Below, in pieces: positions 14,464-26,079 of a DNA stretch of 64,000 bases (its first letter is position 1; each line of letters opens with the position of its first letter). The DNA comes from Chrysomallon squamiferum (lineage: Eukaryota > Mollusca > Gastropoda > Neomphalida > Peltospiridae): the NCBI GenBank assembly GCA_012295275.1, contig CM022671.1, positions 3,308,565-3,372,564 on the forward strand. The letters run 5' to 3'. A program made the position numbers and the translations under genes. The notes below the pieces were generated by a model. It worked only from the letters and a program-made list of their open reading frames with translations. It did no database searches and was not told the origin of the DNA.

Positions 14464-17400
14464 AATAAATAGCAAAGAACACATCAGTCAGAATTACTTT
14501 GACAATTTCCATTTTTAGACCACTGTCAGAAGTATGACCGTCAGGCATTTGTAGTCCTTGCACTAATGCTTCTGTGAACTGTGGCAGGATTGGGAAAAGC
14601 AGCTGTTTGGCAACTCCCTGAAATAAAACATATATACATGACATTAATTACAAAAACAACAACAATAAAGAAACAATTAAAAAAAATTAAAAAAAACATT
14701 CAAATTGTTCGTTTGTACTCTTAGAAAAAATTAGTAAAAACTAAAAACAAGAAGTGTATGTATAAATGACTATTTCACAGACATTTTAAGTGTTAATTTA
14801 ATCTCAACATATCTATTCAATAAAATAAAAAATAAATAAAACAATTTATCTTCCCTTCTTTCCTTTGAATAAACTGATTTACAAAAACTGCAAAAAGCTT
14901 TGTCAATTTTGTATTGAATGAAAATAAAAATGGTAACTTCACAAAAATGATATTACCCACAAAAAAAAAACATAATTAGTATCATTCCAGCATCACTTAA
15001 TATTATGCAGCAGACATTATGTTATAAATAAGTAAAATTGTAAATTTTAAAAACTAATCACCTTTTGCAGCTCAGACATTGTTGCAATCATTCCTGCACA
15101 GATGTTAAAAATGTGTACCGCTCGACCCCTTGTTCTGATGGTAAATGTCTGAAATTATACAACAGCAATGTAACATAAAATACACACAGAAACAGCTTGT
15201 TTTTTTTACTAAAACTTCTTTATCATAATCTGACACTGTTTCACAGTTTCGTGTCATAAGTATACTCATCTAAATAGACAAACATTTTCACTAATCACAA
15301 TAAAAATGATTTCTGAAGTATGTTTAATTTATGAAACATGCTGTTGCTAAACCTACCATACTGGCAAACAGTCATCAAAAGAAAATTAAAATGGTTATCT
15401 GTCAGCAGCAAAACATAATGTAGGTGAACCATTCAACAATAAGACATTAGGTTCCATGGATGCCGATATATTCACAATGCAGTCATGGAAATGAATGGCC
15501 TACAGGAATCATGGAAATAACTCTATAGTTAAAAGATCAGATGTTATAATCAGTTAGCAACTAAATAAGATCCTGCTCTTTGTTTTGTTTTTTGTCTGAA
15601 AACATTCAATACTCACATCAGCTGCAATAAATATCTTGTACATTTCTGGTAGAATAATTGGTGCTACATGTGTGATCTGGGTGTCTGTAATATCCTGGCA
15701 AAATTCTGAAAATAACAGAAAATACTGTACAGACTTCTCCTTATAAGTTAGAATGGGATAAAATGTTAAGATTGATAACATCCTATAACTCTCCCTATCA
15801 GTAAAACAGTCTTTAACGTATATACACTAAAATTTATGAGGTTATAATAAGATATAATGCAAAGATTTACAAATGTTTCCATGGAATATAAAGATAATTT
15901 TCCCCAAACCTGACAACACTCTCATAGCCCCATGAACAGCATTGGTGTTTCCACTGGTCAGTGCTTGCATGAGAATCTCAAACAGATTTGGCCACACCTC
16001 TGGCCAGTCCCAATGTGCAATGGCTGACATGGCGTATGCAATACTTGAACGAACCTTGCTGACTGATTCATACAGACCTTGTGGTAACAGCTCACGTATT
16101 CGCTGCTTTGCCTGAAACATCATATAAAAATAACATAAATTAAACAGTTTTACAAGATTTCAAAAAATATTACCTGGACACTTGAACACAACTAAATACA
16201 AATAAATAAAATAATGACAATAAAGTAACCAGTATTAGGAAAAACTGCAAGAAATGAATTTAAGAATTAAAATATAAATTAAGTGTCAAAGATACTGGAA
16301 ACAAATTCAAACATTCTAATATTTATGTTAGGTTGAAATTTTCAGCTAATATGAACTATTAAGTAGTAAAATATTTATAACTAATCAGACACATTTGTTT
16401 TAACAATTTACACATGCAGGGCTCGAAATGGCCAGTCACCAGGTACCAAATTAAACCGTAGTGTTGTTGGGCAACTGGGAAAGGTAACAAATTATGGGTT
16501 AGTTGCCCTAAAAATAATATAACACAAGATCCACTATTAATAATTTTATTCCAATTATTTATTTTACATAAAAGGTTTGCTCACAGTTCGATAAATTGAA
16601 CATAGTGGCTTGCCTTAATTTGCAAACATGTATTTATAAACACAGATATGCATGTAGTTAACTGTAGTCTTGATAAACAAAACCATGAGTCTCGCTGACC
16701 CAGTATTGTAAAACTGATTGTGACCATTCTGATCATCTCAGCTGAATACACAGACAAATGTAAACCTTCCCAAATGCTGTCTTTGCTTCTGTCGTCTGCT
16801 TCATGGCCTTCTAATTTCTTGATATTTTTTCTCTTTGTAATTGATTTGTTTGATTTCTTGGTTAATTTGGGGACTATTGAAAATAAACTAATCTTACTTC
16901 AAAAGTTAATGATCAAATAAACTTCTTTTTTTTTCGCTTAAAAGCTGGAGCATGAATGTATTTTGTTTGGGCTACCAACAACAAATTTCAGCTACTGAAT
17001 TGTTTTAAAAATTTGTTTTTTGGACAACCATACATTTCAGACAGCTTTTGAGCCCTGCACATATATTACTCTAAGTAACATCAGAATCAAATTTGAAAAA
17101 AAAAATAATAAACTAGATTAATCGATAAACACATTCTTCTCTGCAGAATGAACATTTCTTATTTTTTAAAATAAAGTTTTACAAAATTACATACTGTATC
17201 AACAGTCTCAGGTGGTCTGAACTTTTCTGAATGCTGACTCCAATGAGCTTCAACATACTGCTTGAGTAAAACCGAGGCCAGCTGGCGAATGGCCAACAGA
17301 CCATTTGTGTCAATGGTTATCTCTGCTAAGTGTACACCAAATTCTGAAAATATAAATCAATTTATTTGAATTAAAATTTCTGGAAGAAAAAAGTAGTGCA

Positions 17401-18538
17401 TACAACATTTTATAAGAGTAATATACAATTTTTTTTTTTGCATTTTTATTTAATTAATTATTATTATTTAGATATCATTTGATCTTTCAGATGTTTAGGT
17501 AGAAATATCTTTTAAAAAGATGTGACAATCATATCACTCAAGATTTTTATAATTTGCTGTACATTCTAAGGTCAAAGTGAAAACATCAGCCACTGAGTTA
17601 TGTAACTGATGGACCTATTTTTTAACATTAGAATATAATTTCAGAAAAAATTAAATAATAATAAAATAAATAAAATAATAATTAAACCATTTAAAAAAAA
17701 AAGAAGATAAAATTAAAAAATAATCCAGATAAAAAAATGAAGGCTTCTAAGTATCTAAGCATTAGACAAAATATGTAAAAACAATGTTTTGGTATTTGGA
17801 GCAGATATAACTATTTATACAAAGTAACTGTTACCTGTTTTATATTATTTCCCTTATTAAAAGGAATGTCAAGATGACAAAATGTCTTAACATATCTCTG
17901 TACTTAAATTCTACCAATAAACTGGTTTGTATAATTTACTTAATACTACAGCTTTTTATTTTGTGTATGGAGAGGATAGGGCTAACATTTTTTTGAATCT
18001 CCTTTCTGCAAGTTTAATTTATGACCATACTATTTCTAAACGTACATCTTTGATTATATTTCATTAAAACTGAATTCAGACTTCTTTTTTTACTGCTTTT
18101 ATTTCACATTTTTCTATTATATAAGACAGACGCTCATGCAAGAAAGAAAAAAATGTGTATATAAAAAAAAAATTTTTTTTTAATAATTCAAAATGGGGAA
18201 GGAATATGTTTGTCGCCTGAAAAAATCAAAATATAATTTGTCACTCAAGTTATGGAAACAAAATACGTGAATAAATTATAAAATTAGCTTTATAGTGCAA
18301 ATACCACTTTTAATTACAAACATTAGCTAAAACGTCAGTTGAACTAAAGCACGGCCAAGCGAAAACGATCATCAAAATATTTTGGATTTTCTGTGAATGT
18401 ATCACCTTCAGTTACTTCAAGAACCTTTATTTGATTTTCGCCTGACGTTCGAATAGCATGCTCGGGAGAAAGAATTGCTGTTAAACTTTCTAATAGGACC
18501 TCTTTGAGTGATCGATTTCTATCCCCAACTCCCGCCAT
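4605..18538 (-). CDS. IPO9: Importin-9 (IPO9), complete, 25 exons
   Basis: Importin-9 is a HEAT-repeat karyopherin-beta that carries histones, ribosomal proteins and actin into the nucleus with RanGTP. Exons, in transcript order: 18538-18406, 17343-17195, 16111-15910, 15705-15617, 15148-15062, 14617-14498, 14264-14164, 13974-13850, 13384-13233, 12758-12660, 12283-12177, 11926-11787, 11424-11346, 10895-10667, 10466-10388, 9725-9577, 9081-8956, 8535-8463, 8194-7992, 7581-7415, 6972-6839, 6487-6372, 6150-6048, 5077-5001, 4721-4605. All phases agree and sum to 1051 aa; human IPO9 is about 1041 aa. Diagnostic stretches are IKVLEVTE and IRQLAS (importin-beta N-terminal region), [39 protein letters not shown], a mid-protein acidic loop [35 protein letters not shown], and a C-terminal acidic [10 protein letters not shown] / [15 protein letters not shown] region. 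The last exon, [19 protein letters not shown], ends in VLQSINIQV. The start ATG is the first in the frame and sits in AAATATGGCGGG. Very secure. Confidence 0.96.
4882..4909. repeat. (AC)n microsatellite in the last IPO9 intron
   Basis: An uninterrupted run of AC dinucleotides, about 14 units, lies in the intron between the last two IPO9 exons. It is a simple repeat with no other signal. Confidence 0.9.
5288..5918. mobile_element. MITE-like element with 18-bp inverted ends in an IPO9 intron
   Basis: TACTTGTGTATAAGTTGA at 5288-5305 is repeated inverted at 5901-5918 (TCGACTTATACACAAGTA) with one mismatch. The ends bound about 630 bp of AT-rich non-coding DNA. This is the layout of a small non-autonomous DNA transposon. 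There is no transposase frame. A target duplication is not clear; TA on each side is possible. It lies between the 5077-5001 and 6150-6048 exons of IPO9, and the flanking splice sites are intact. Confidence 0.72.
9931..10240. mobile_element. ~310-bp MITE with GGGTCATTCCG inverted ends in an IPO9 intron
   Basis: ATGGGTCATTCCGTGTCAAA begins at 9931. Its inverted partner, TTGACCGGAATGACCCAT, ends at 10240. Allowing one or two differences, the ends pair for about 30 bases through GTCAAATCACCC/GGGTGATTTGAC. TATATA lies outside both ends, consistent with a TA-type target site. The interior is A-rich with no open frame. The local composition differs from the surrounding intron. Confidence 0.82.
14428..14456. 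repeat. (AAT)n microsatellite
   Basis: A run of AAT trinucleotides followed by AAAT units lies just downstream of an IPO9 exon, in the intron. It is a simple repeat. Confidence 0.85.
16416..17058. mobile_element. hAT-like non-autonomous element (GCAGGGCTCGAAA ends) in an IPO9 intron
   Basis: The left end GCAGGGCTCGAAA starts at 16416 and the right end TTTTGAGCCCTGC stops at 17058. They are inverted copies with one mismatch, and ACAT is present directly outside both. The CAGGGCTCGAAA terminus is typical of hAT-type elements, in which an 8-bp duplication would be expected. Only a shorter match is seen, so the superfamily is inferred. Near the left end an internal hairpin pairs GGGCAACT (about 16469) with AGTTGCCC (about 16499). 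No transposase frame was found. Confidence 0.68.
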
Positions 18539-18975
18539 ATTTGTTCAAAATAAATTTCTAACAGTGTGAAAATATAATGAATTCAGATATTAAAAGATAT
18601 TTTAAATATTTGTATTTTGAAAGTCAGAATTCACAGATAACATAATAAACTCCTAAAGGTTATAATTCAATATATAAAATATATCACCATAAAAATATAT
18701 TTTGGATTTTATAATATTTTTTTAAAACTTATTTTAAATCCATATTTCGTTTATTCAACACTGCATTAACAATTTTCAACTAACACAAAAACCACGATTA
18801 TTTCCGATTGGTAAAGAAGGCCAATCCGCTTCTTTCAGCTCAATAACCGAAAACGTCCGAAATATATGCCAGCAATTCCTCGGCGAAATCGAGGCTCCAG
18901 CGCCCGCTAATCAAGTAAATGTGTTACACGTAGGTGCCGGCATTGCAGAGTCTAGTAATCCACATATATTTCATA
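18539..18975. promoter_or_regulatory. Bidirectional promoter between IPO9 (-) and RPN1 (+)
   Basis: Only 437 bases separate the two start codons, so both 5' UTRs and core promoters must lie here. Two CCAAT boxes in opposite orientations (ATTGG at 18807-18811 and CCAAT at 18821-18825) sit 10 bases apart in the less AT-rich middle part. No convincing TATA box stands out from the AT-rich background. The IPO9 start codon lies inside a YY1-like AAATATGGCGGG on the minus strand. Confidence 0.7.
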
Positions 18976-21900
18976 ATGAAGAAACCGTTTTTATATTTTT
19001 TTCTTTGGATGGTTTTCGTATCTGTTTTATGCAAAGTTAACGAAGAGACAATTAATTCTAATGTAGTGAATAGTAAAGTGGAGAGAAAAATTGATATCTC
19101 TACGCATTTAGTGAAAATCTACACATCTCTAACTATAGAAAATAAAGGTTCTTCATCTGTACAATCAGTGCTGTTTGTAACTGAACCAACAATGAAAAAT
19201 AAGCTGTCATTTATAGGAGCAGTGGTAAGTTACTTTGTATGATCATCCGCACACGTTTAAAATAACACAAATCACAATCATTTACACGCGTACATACGAT
19301 ATAATCATATACGCCATGTGACACAGTGACACCGTTGTTAATTTTGTCGATTGTCGACCTACCACTGTTACCCCAACTCAGCTATACCAACTTGTAAAAT
19401 TATAAGTTCTAGCATTTATGTTTAGAGATAATGTCAGACTTAAATAGAATCAAATAATCTCATTACAGAAATTCAGATGATCATGCTGTAACATTGTCAT
19501 GTTTTACATGTATACTCATACTGCAAATTGCAATAACTTAATATACAGTATAAATAAAATTGAATTTGAAAAAGGGTGTGTATTTATGGAAATAAATACC
19601 ATATACTGATAAAGCTACAAGTTAATGACATTTTTACGGCTGGTTTCATAGCCATGTATAAAAACAATACTAAGTATACTTAGTCTTATACTGTCACTGC
19701 ATTTTATAAAAGCCTGGAGGGTAGCAATGTTCATCACTGATTATCTGAAGAAGTTTTATTTTATATACAGAACTGGCAATGATCACTGAAATAAAATAAT
19801 AATAAAAAAAAGAATCAAAACATTTCTGTTTGTTTGAGAAACATGTAACTTATGTGGAGAACCAAATGTAAACTTTATTCCAAAAGTACTTTTTACCATG
19901 TTCTTAAATCAGTATTATTAATGTTTTAAATACCACCTTTTATTTTTATTTTATTATTATTTTTTTGCACACTTTAATAAACTTTTCTTTACTTTTCAGA
20001 CAAAAGACGACAAACTGAAGGTGTCTGAAGCTGCAGTTCGTGGTCATGAGTAAGTATCATTTAGTTTTTAAAATCTGTGTAAATATTAAACTGAAATATT
20101 TCTTAAAAATAATTTGTCACTTCTTGTTTTTCTATTACTTCCATAAATAGACACATAGTAATATTATCAACTGATTTATTATCTTTTTTTATACCTTGTG
20201 CTGTCTTTTTTTTGTCTTTTTTTTTTATAAATTTGTTTGTGTCAGTATGTTAGTATATGTATATACTGATGTTAAATTTACCAGAAATTACATATATTTT
20301 TTTAAAAAGATTACTGAAATTTTTATTTCTATATTTTTGTTTTCTTTTTAAATAGAGATGACCAGTTTTGGAAAATACAGTTGCCTTCACCTTTGGCTGC
20401 TGGAAAGAGCATCACCATTGATGTGGAGACAGTCTATGCCCATGCACTAGATCCTCACCCAGTTCAGATTACTCAGTCTGAGAAACAACTAGTTTTGTTT
20501 GTAGGCAATCTGTACCTGTATTCACCATATAAGACAGTTACCCAGACTACTACTGTGACAACACCATCATCCAACCTTGAATCATTCACCAAGGTGAAAC
20601 CATACACACAGCAAACAAGTGATAATCAGATAATCTATGGACCTTACAAAGATCAGCCTCCGTTTATAAAGGTCTGTGTTGATTCCTTGTTCAAAGATTT
20701 ATAACTATTTTTCATCTCCACTTTATGACTGTATTCCATTAACTTCATTATTAAAATGTTTGAATAAATATATTTTAAAAATTTAAACTCTGATAAGACA
20801 TTAAAATATAATAGTGGTTGTGATAAGGATTCTTTCCTAATGATAATTTTTATTTTTAAAATAAATTTGAATTAATTTAAAATTATCATCTGAAAGTTTG
20901 AAAATTTGTCTAACACTAATATCTGTGCATCTGAATCAGAAATTAAAAAGTAAGTTGAAATATATATATACTGGTATCTGCAATATTACAGGCAGAGCTG
21001 AGAGTGCATGAAGAAAACAACAATGCCTTTCTGACAGTCACCAGTATTGAGAGAATAATTGAAGTTTCACACTGGGGAAATGTCGCTGTTGAAGAACACA
21101 TTGAAATGAGACATTCTGGGGCAGTTCTCAAAGGTCCATTTTCAAGATTTGACTACCAAAGAAGTCAGGATGGTGTTTCATCTATCAAAACATTCAAGGT
21201 ACATTGATTCATTTTTGACAAACTGATATGATTTACTATACAAATTTGTTTTTGCATAGTTCTGTAGTTGAGTTTGTCCAGACTTGCATATGTTGTATTT
21301 GGTTTATTAAGTGTTCAAAATTTGTCAGATTTAAATAAAATGGTAGTAACATAAGTAAAACAGTAGAATGTTAGGGAGATTTGGAGAATAACAGAATAAA
21401 TAAAAGGCACTTGGAACTATTTCTGACAAAGATTTTTTTTCATCTTAAATCTTATTTATTATTTATTAACGTGTAACTGATTTGTAACAAAACAATATTA
21501 TGTGTAACTTGTTTGTAACAAAACAGTAATATGTCTAACTTGATTTGTAACAAAACTGTAACAGGTATATGTAAATGTTTTACTTGCAGACTGTTCTTCC
21601 CGCGTCAGCGAGAGATGTGTACTACCGAGATGAGATTGGTAACATTTCTACAAGCAACCTGCGAGAACTTGATGACTTTGTTGAGCTAGAGTTGAGGCCT
21701 CGCTTCCCTCTATTTGGTGGCTGGAAAACCAATTACTACGTTGGCTACAACGTCCCCAGCTATGAATATCTCTTTAACAAAGGTAAATTGACAATCTGCT
21801 TTAACATTTTTTTTTTTTTTGTTTGTTTGTTTTTTAATAATAAATTCAAAATTCATGATGATTGATAATACATCATTTTTATCACTACTCTAAACTGTAA

Positions 21901-24181
21901 TCTGTAATGTATTAGTAAAGTGATATATATATTTACACAGTGTGTGTTTGATTACAGGTGACAGGTATGCCCTGAAGATGCGTCTGGTTGATCATCTCTA
22001 TGATGACATGGTGGTTGATGAGTTAACTGTCAGAGTCATTCTTCCTGAAGGATCAAAGTAAGTCTTAATGCACTGAAAGGTGTTTTTGTAAATCCATTCC
22101 TTGCCATGGATTGCAGTAGATTTCCTTTTTGTTATTTAAAAAAATGTTTGGTATTTATTAATTAATACTAATTTAAACATTTTAATTTTGAATAATTTTG
22201 ATATAAATAACATTATTTCGGAGTTTAGTCATCTGTTTTTATAAACTCCGTTTTGTTGTTAAATGTAATTAATATTTAAAATGGATTGATTTTGTCTAGG
22301 AATATTGAACTGAAAACACCCTACCCTGTAAAACGAGGTAAGGATGAACTTCATTACACTTACCTGGATACAGTTGGTCGCACAGTCGTTGTGATGTACA
22401 AGAACAACCTTGTAGAACAACACATACAGGAATTTGAGGTATATCTAATTTTAAAAAAATCAATAAATATACAAGTGATGAAAAGTTCATTTGTATTTCC
22501 CAAGTTTTTCCAGATTTCATTCTTTGAAACATTTTCATTGTTTAGACATGTTTTTGCTTCAAGTTGTGTTTTCATATTTGTGAAATGTTTTGATATGTTT
22601 ATATAATTTATGGATTATTGTAAAGACATACTCACAGACCCTATAATAATGAGTAAATGTATTTGCCTCTAATTTCAAACACACTGAAGCATCCGCTGCA
22701 AAAGTGTCTAACCATTAATGATTAAATGAAGTGTGTATGAGAGGTGACAGCTATTTAATTTTGTTTTAAATTGTCTAATTTCTTTCAGCTCCATTACACT
22801 TTCCCAAAACTGCTGCTGCTGCAAGAACCACTGCTTGTTGTTGGAGCATTCTACCTTCTTTTCCTCCTCGTTATCGTTTATGTGAGACTAGACTTCTCCA
22901 TTACAAAGGTGAGAATCTTCAGTATTGTGGGGAAAGAAATATTTTTATTTTATTTTTTTTAAATATTTTTTTGAGTGTGGGATATATCTCAGTTTAATAG
23001 TACTACCATAAAAATAAATTTAGATATTATATTGTTGTACTGATTACATTTTATTTTTGTGAATCTAGCACATCAGAGAGGAAATTTCTAAATACAATTC
23101 TTAGGATTAAAAATGTACACCTTTAGCAGCATGGGTTTTTTTCACAACTTATCTTATATATAATTAAATTAATAATTAAATTGTATTTTATTTATTTTTC
23201 TCCATAGGATGAACTGAAAGAAAGCCGCATGAGGATTTCCAGTTTGATTGAGGAGGTGCAGAGCACTCAGGACAAACGCAGTGCCCTCTACCAGAGCTAT
23301 GAAGATGCCATCAACAAGTTCAAGGCCAACAAGGACTCGAGTCAACTGACATCAAGCAGGAAGAAGATTGATGCTGACTACAAACAGCTTACTCTGCAGA
23401 TCCAGACACTGCAGTCTCAACTCAAATCTGAAACTTCAGAGGCTGCTGAAAAGGTAAGTTTTAATTCTGGCAAACTTACATTTAAAATGAACCTACGATG
23501 GCATACTTTCCAAGTAATAGTGTGTCAAGGTTTTTTTTTTTCTTTGTTGTATTGACTTGTTATATATATTAATGGCATCTTTATAGATTTGGTTTATTTT
23601 CAACGTAACTAAATCATTTTTGAAGCCAGCCAGTTCTACATAAACTTGTTTTGTGAAGTGTCTGATTAAGTAATAAAGAAACAATTGTAGTTTTTGTTCT
23701 GCATTTGTTAATGCTGGATTATTGTAGTTTGAGGTGCTGATAATTTAGGCATTTAAATGCTAAAACACACTCATGAAATGTTTGGTCAGTTTGATCATTA
23801 GCATGAGGCTGTTTCCCAATCCAGCAGTGCCTCATGGTTAACTCTGATATGTGAATGATTCCATGTTCACTGGAAAAAAGATAAAATCAGTTAGTATCAG
23901 ATTAAAAAATACTGTCAATTGTGAAGATTGATTTGTGTTCTTGTATACTTGTTTCTTCAAAGGTGTTACTCAACTAAAAAGTCTCGTTATGTTTACAGGT
24001 GGCAGAGTTGCAGCGTCTGGACAGCAGCTACAAGGAGCAGATCAACCTTGCCATCAGCCTAGCTGAACGCCTCGTGCACAACAAGATCGGCAAACAGCAG
24101 TACCTGGAGAACGAGAAGGGCATCAACGCCAAGAAAGACGAAATTTACCAGAAAATGGAAACTCTGACTGCCAATCTGTAG
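18976..24181 (+). CDS. RPN1: Ribophorin I, oligosaccharyltransferase subunit (RPN1/OST1), complete, 10 exons
   Basis: Ribophorin I is the conserved type I membrane subunit of the ER oligosaccharyltransferase that transfers the dolichol-linked glycan to Asn in nascent chains. Exons: 18976-19224, 20000-20049, 20356-20671, 20992-21198, 21590-21782, 21958-22057, 22300-22438, 22789-22908, 23208-23453, 23999-24181. They sum to 600 aa; human RPN1 is 607 aa. A signal peptide ([19 protein letters not shown]) opens the protein. Lumenal signatures are [17 protein letters not shown]-type [46 protein letters not shown] and [10 protein letters not shown]. One membrane span (about residues 433-451, [17 protein letters not shown]) is followed by VRLDFSITK and a cytosolic coiled coil ending in METLTANL. 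An in-frame ATG at 18934 would add 14 residues ahead of the signal peptide; 18976 is preferred because the signal sequence then starts with MKK. Very secure. Confidence 0.97.
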
Positions 24182-24337
24182 CAAACTAATTCTTAGCTTA
24201 ACTGGTTTGACATCTTGTTCAGAAAGATTAAGAAAACAAAAAAAAACCTGTTTTAAAAGTTCATTTTTTATAGTGAATTGGTAAAATTTTGTTTGTATTC
24301 ATGATTCACTTTTGTCACAATTTTCATTGATATCCTG

Positions 24338-24343
24338 AATAAA
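24338..24343 (+). promoter_or_regulatory. Poly(A) signal AATAAA of RPN1
   Basis: A canonical AATAAA lies 157 bases after the RPN1 stop codon (CCTGAATAAATTGTAT), with T-rich sequence downstream from about 24361. This implies a short 3' UTR like that of TAF3. Confidence 0.7.
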
Positions 24344-24359
24344 TTGTATTAAAATGTTA

Positions 24360-26043
24360 ACTTCGTTTTTCATTCCATTCTTTGTAAAAGATTGCTTTAT
24401 TGTTTTTAAAAATGGAATTAAAATATTGGTATCTCAAAAAGGCTTTGTATTAATTCAGAGGTTAGCACATTAAAGAAACATGTAAATAGTGATGTATCAG
24501 TTTGGTGCAGTGTGTTTGAAGATAAACCTATGAAAATAGTTTCATTACTTTTTTTTTTGTTCTTGCATTAGTTATTAAGAATTTTTCTCATGTGTTTCTG
24601 TCTAGTTGGAAATTTAAAAATTACTCTTTTTTTTTAGTGTGTAAAGACTAACGTCATATTGTGATTGAAACAAATAACCTAAATATGTTTTGTAAATTCT
24701 ATTTGAAAGTTTTCCATTAAACCTAACTCCACTCTTGCAACTAACAAGTATATGAGCACTATTTGTAAGTGAATACTTCTGAATGTTCTGCTGATAAAGT
24801 ACAGAAACAAAAGATGGCTGCCAGTTTGCTTTGTATTCTGATACATAATGTATAAAAATGTGAATTCACTCCACCCACCATAAACAATCACAAATCATGG
24901 TTCTCTGAAAGCTGCAGTAACATCTTATTTGCTGAATTATATAAATGAACTAAATGACAAAATTGGCATTTCTGATAGTATTTCAAATTTTCACTTAAAA
25001 ATGGATACTTCTATACTTCCCATCGGACATTGTCAGTTTATAATATTTTATTTTTAGCAAAGATTACAACCATCTACTGCCTGGGATACATATATAAAAT
25101 GATTGGTACTTTTTATTTTTATCATAACAGGTATGCCAGATACTCATTCTTAATTTCACTTATTTTAACCTTGTGATGAGTTGTCATTAAACATTCATTT
25201 ATTCTTTGATATTCTGTTGTGTCACAAATTGTGTGTTTAGTAAACAGATAATTCTGTTTTAATATTCAGTCTTAAGCTGCCTGGAACCAAATGCACTGAA
25301 ATATTTACCTTTCCTAATACATACAACAATGTGAGTCACTGCTGAAAAAACATTTTTATTAAATTTTATTTCACTTACTGTCAGTGATGGTGACATATTG
25401 GCACGTAAAAGTATTGCTGCAGGAATTAACAAGAACAGTAAATTAACAAACTAGAAAAAATAATTAAGAAGTAATGGGAAAACATTTATTTTAACACTTG
25501 AAACTAGAAAATAACATCTGAAAATATTTAATTTCAAGACCTCACTAGCTCTTTTTACAAGAAATGTGAAGTAAAATGTATTAAGTATAATAAAAGTTTC
25601 ATTTAGGTGAGTAGAAATTTATCATCACAAAGATTTTGCTTAAAGACATCTGTTTTACTATGAATAAAACATAACAACTTAATAATGTTGCATTATGGAC
25701 TTAAAAACAATTTTCTTTTTAAATAGAAATCATCTTTCCTAAAAACCCTACAAATATAATTTGCAAGATTTATCTTCATAGGACCAATTCCCCTTTCTGC
25801 CTATTTTTAGTAGGGGTAGTTCATACTGTCACAGAGATAGAGTTCATTTTGTTTTATTTTATAAAAAAATGTGACATTAGATAACAAGAATGATTTTATA
25901 TGATTATTTATTAATACTGAATCAATTTTCATATTTTTCATTTAGGTAGAAAATGTTTTTTTAAATAATGAAGTAAACGTGCATCATGCAAAAATTTTGT
26001 ATCTGCTTTTCAACTTCTACAATGATTATGGTAACATATCAAG

Positions 26044-26079
<36 letters not shown>

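Noticed and set aside
18934-18975. Upstream in-frame ATG for RPN1
   Set aside because: It would place 14 residues before the signal peptide; the ATG at 18976 gives a standard signal sequence.
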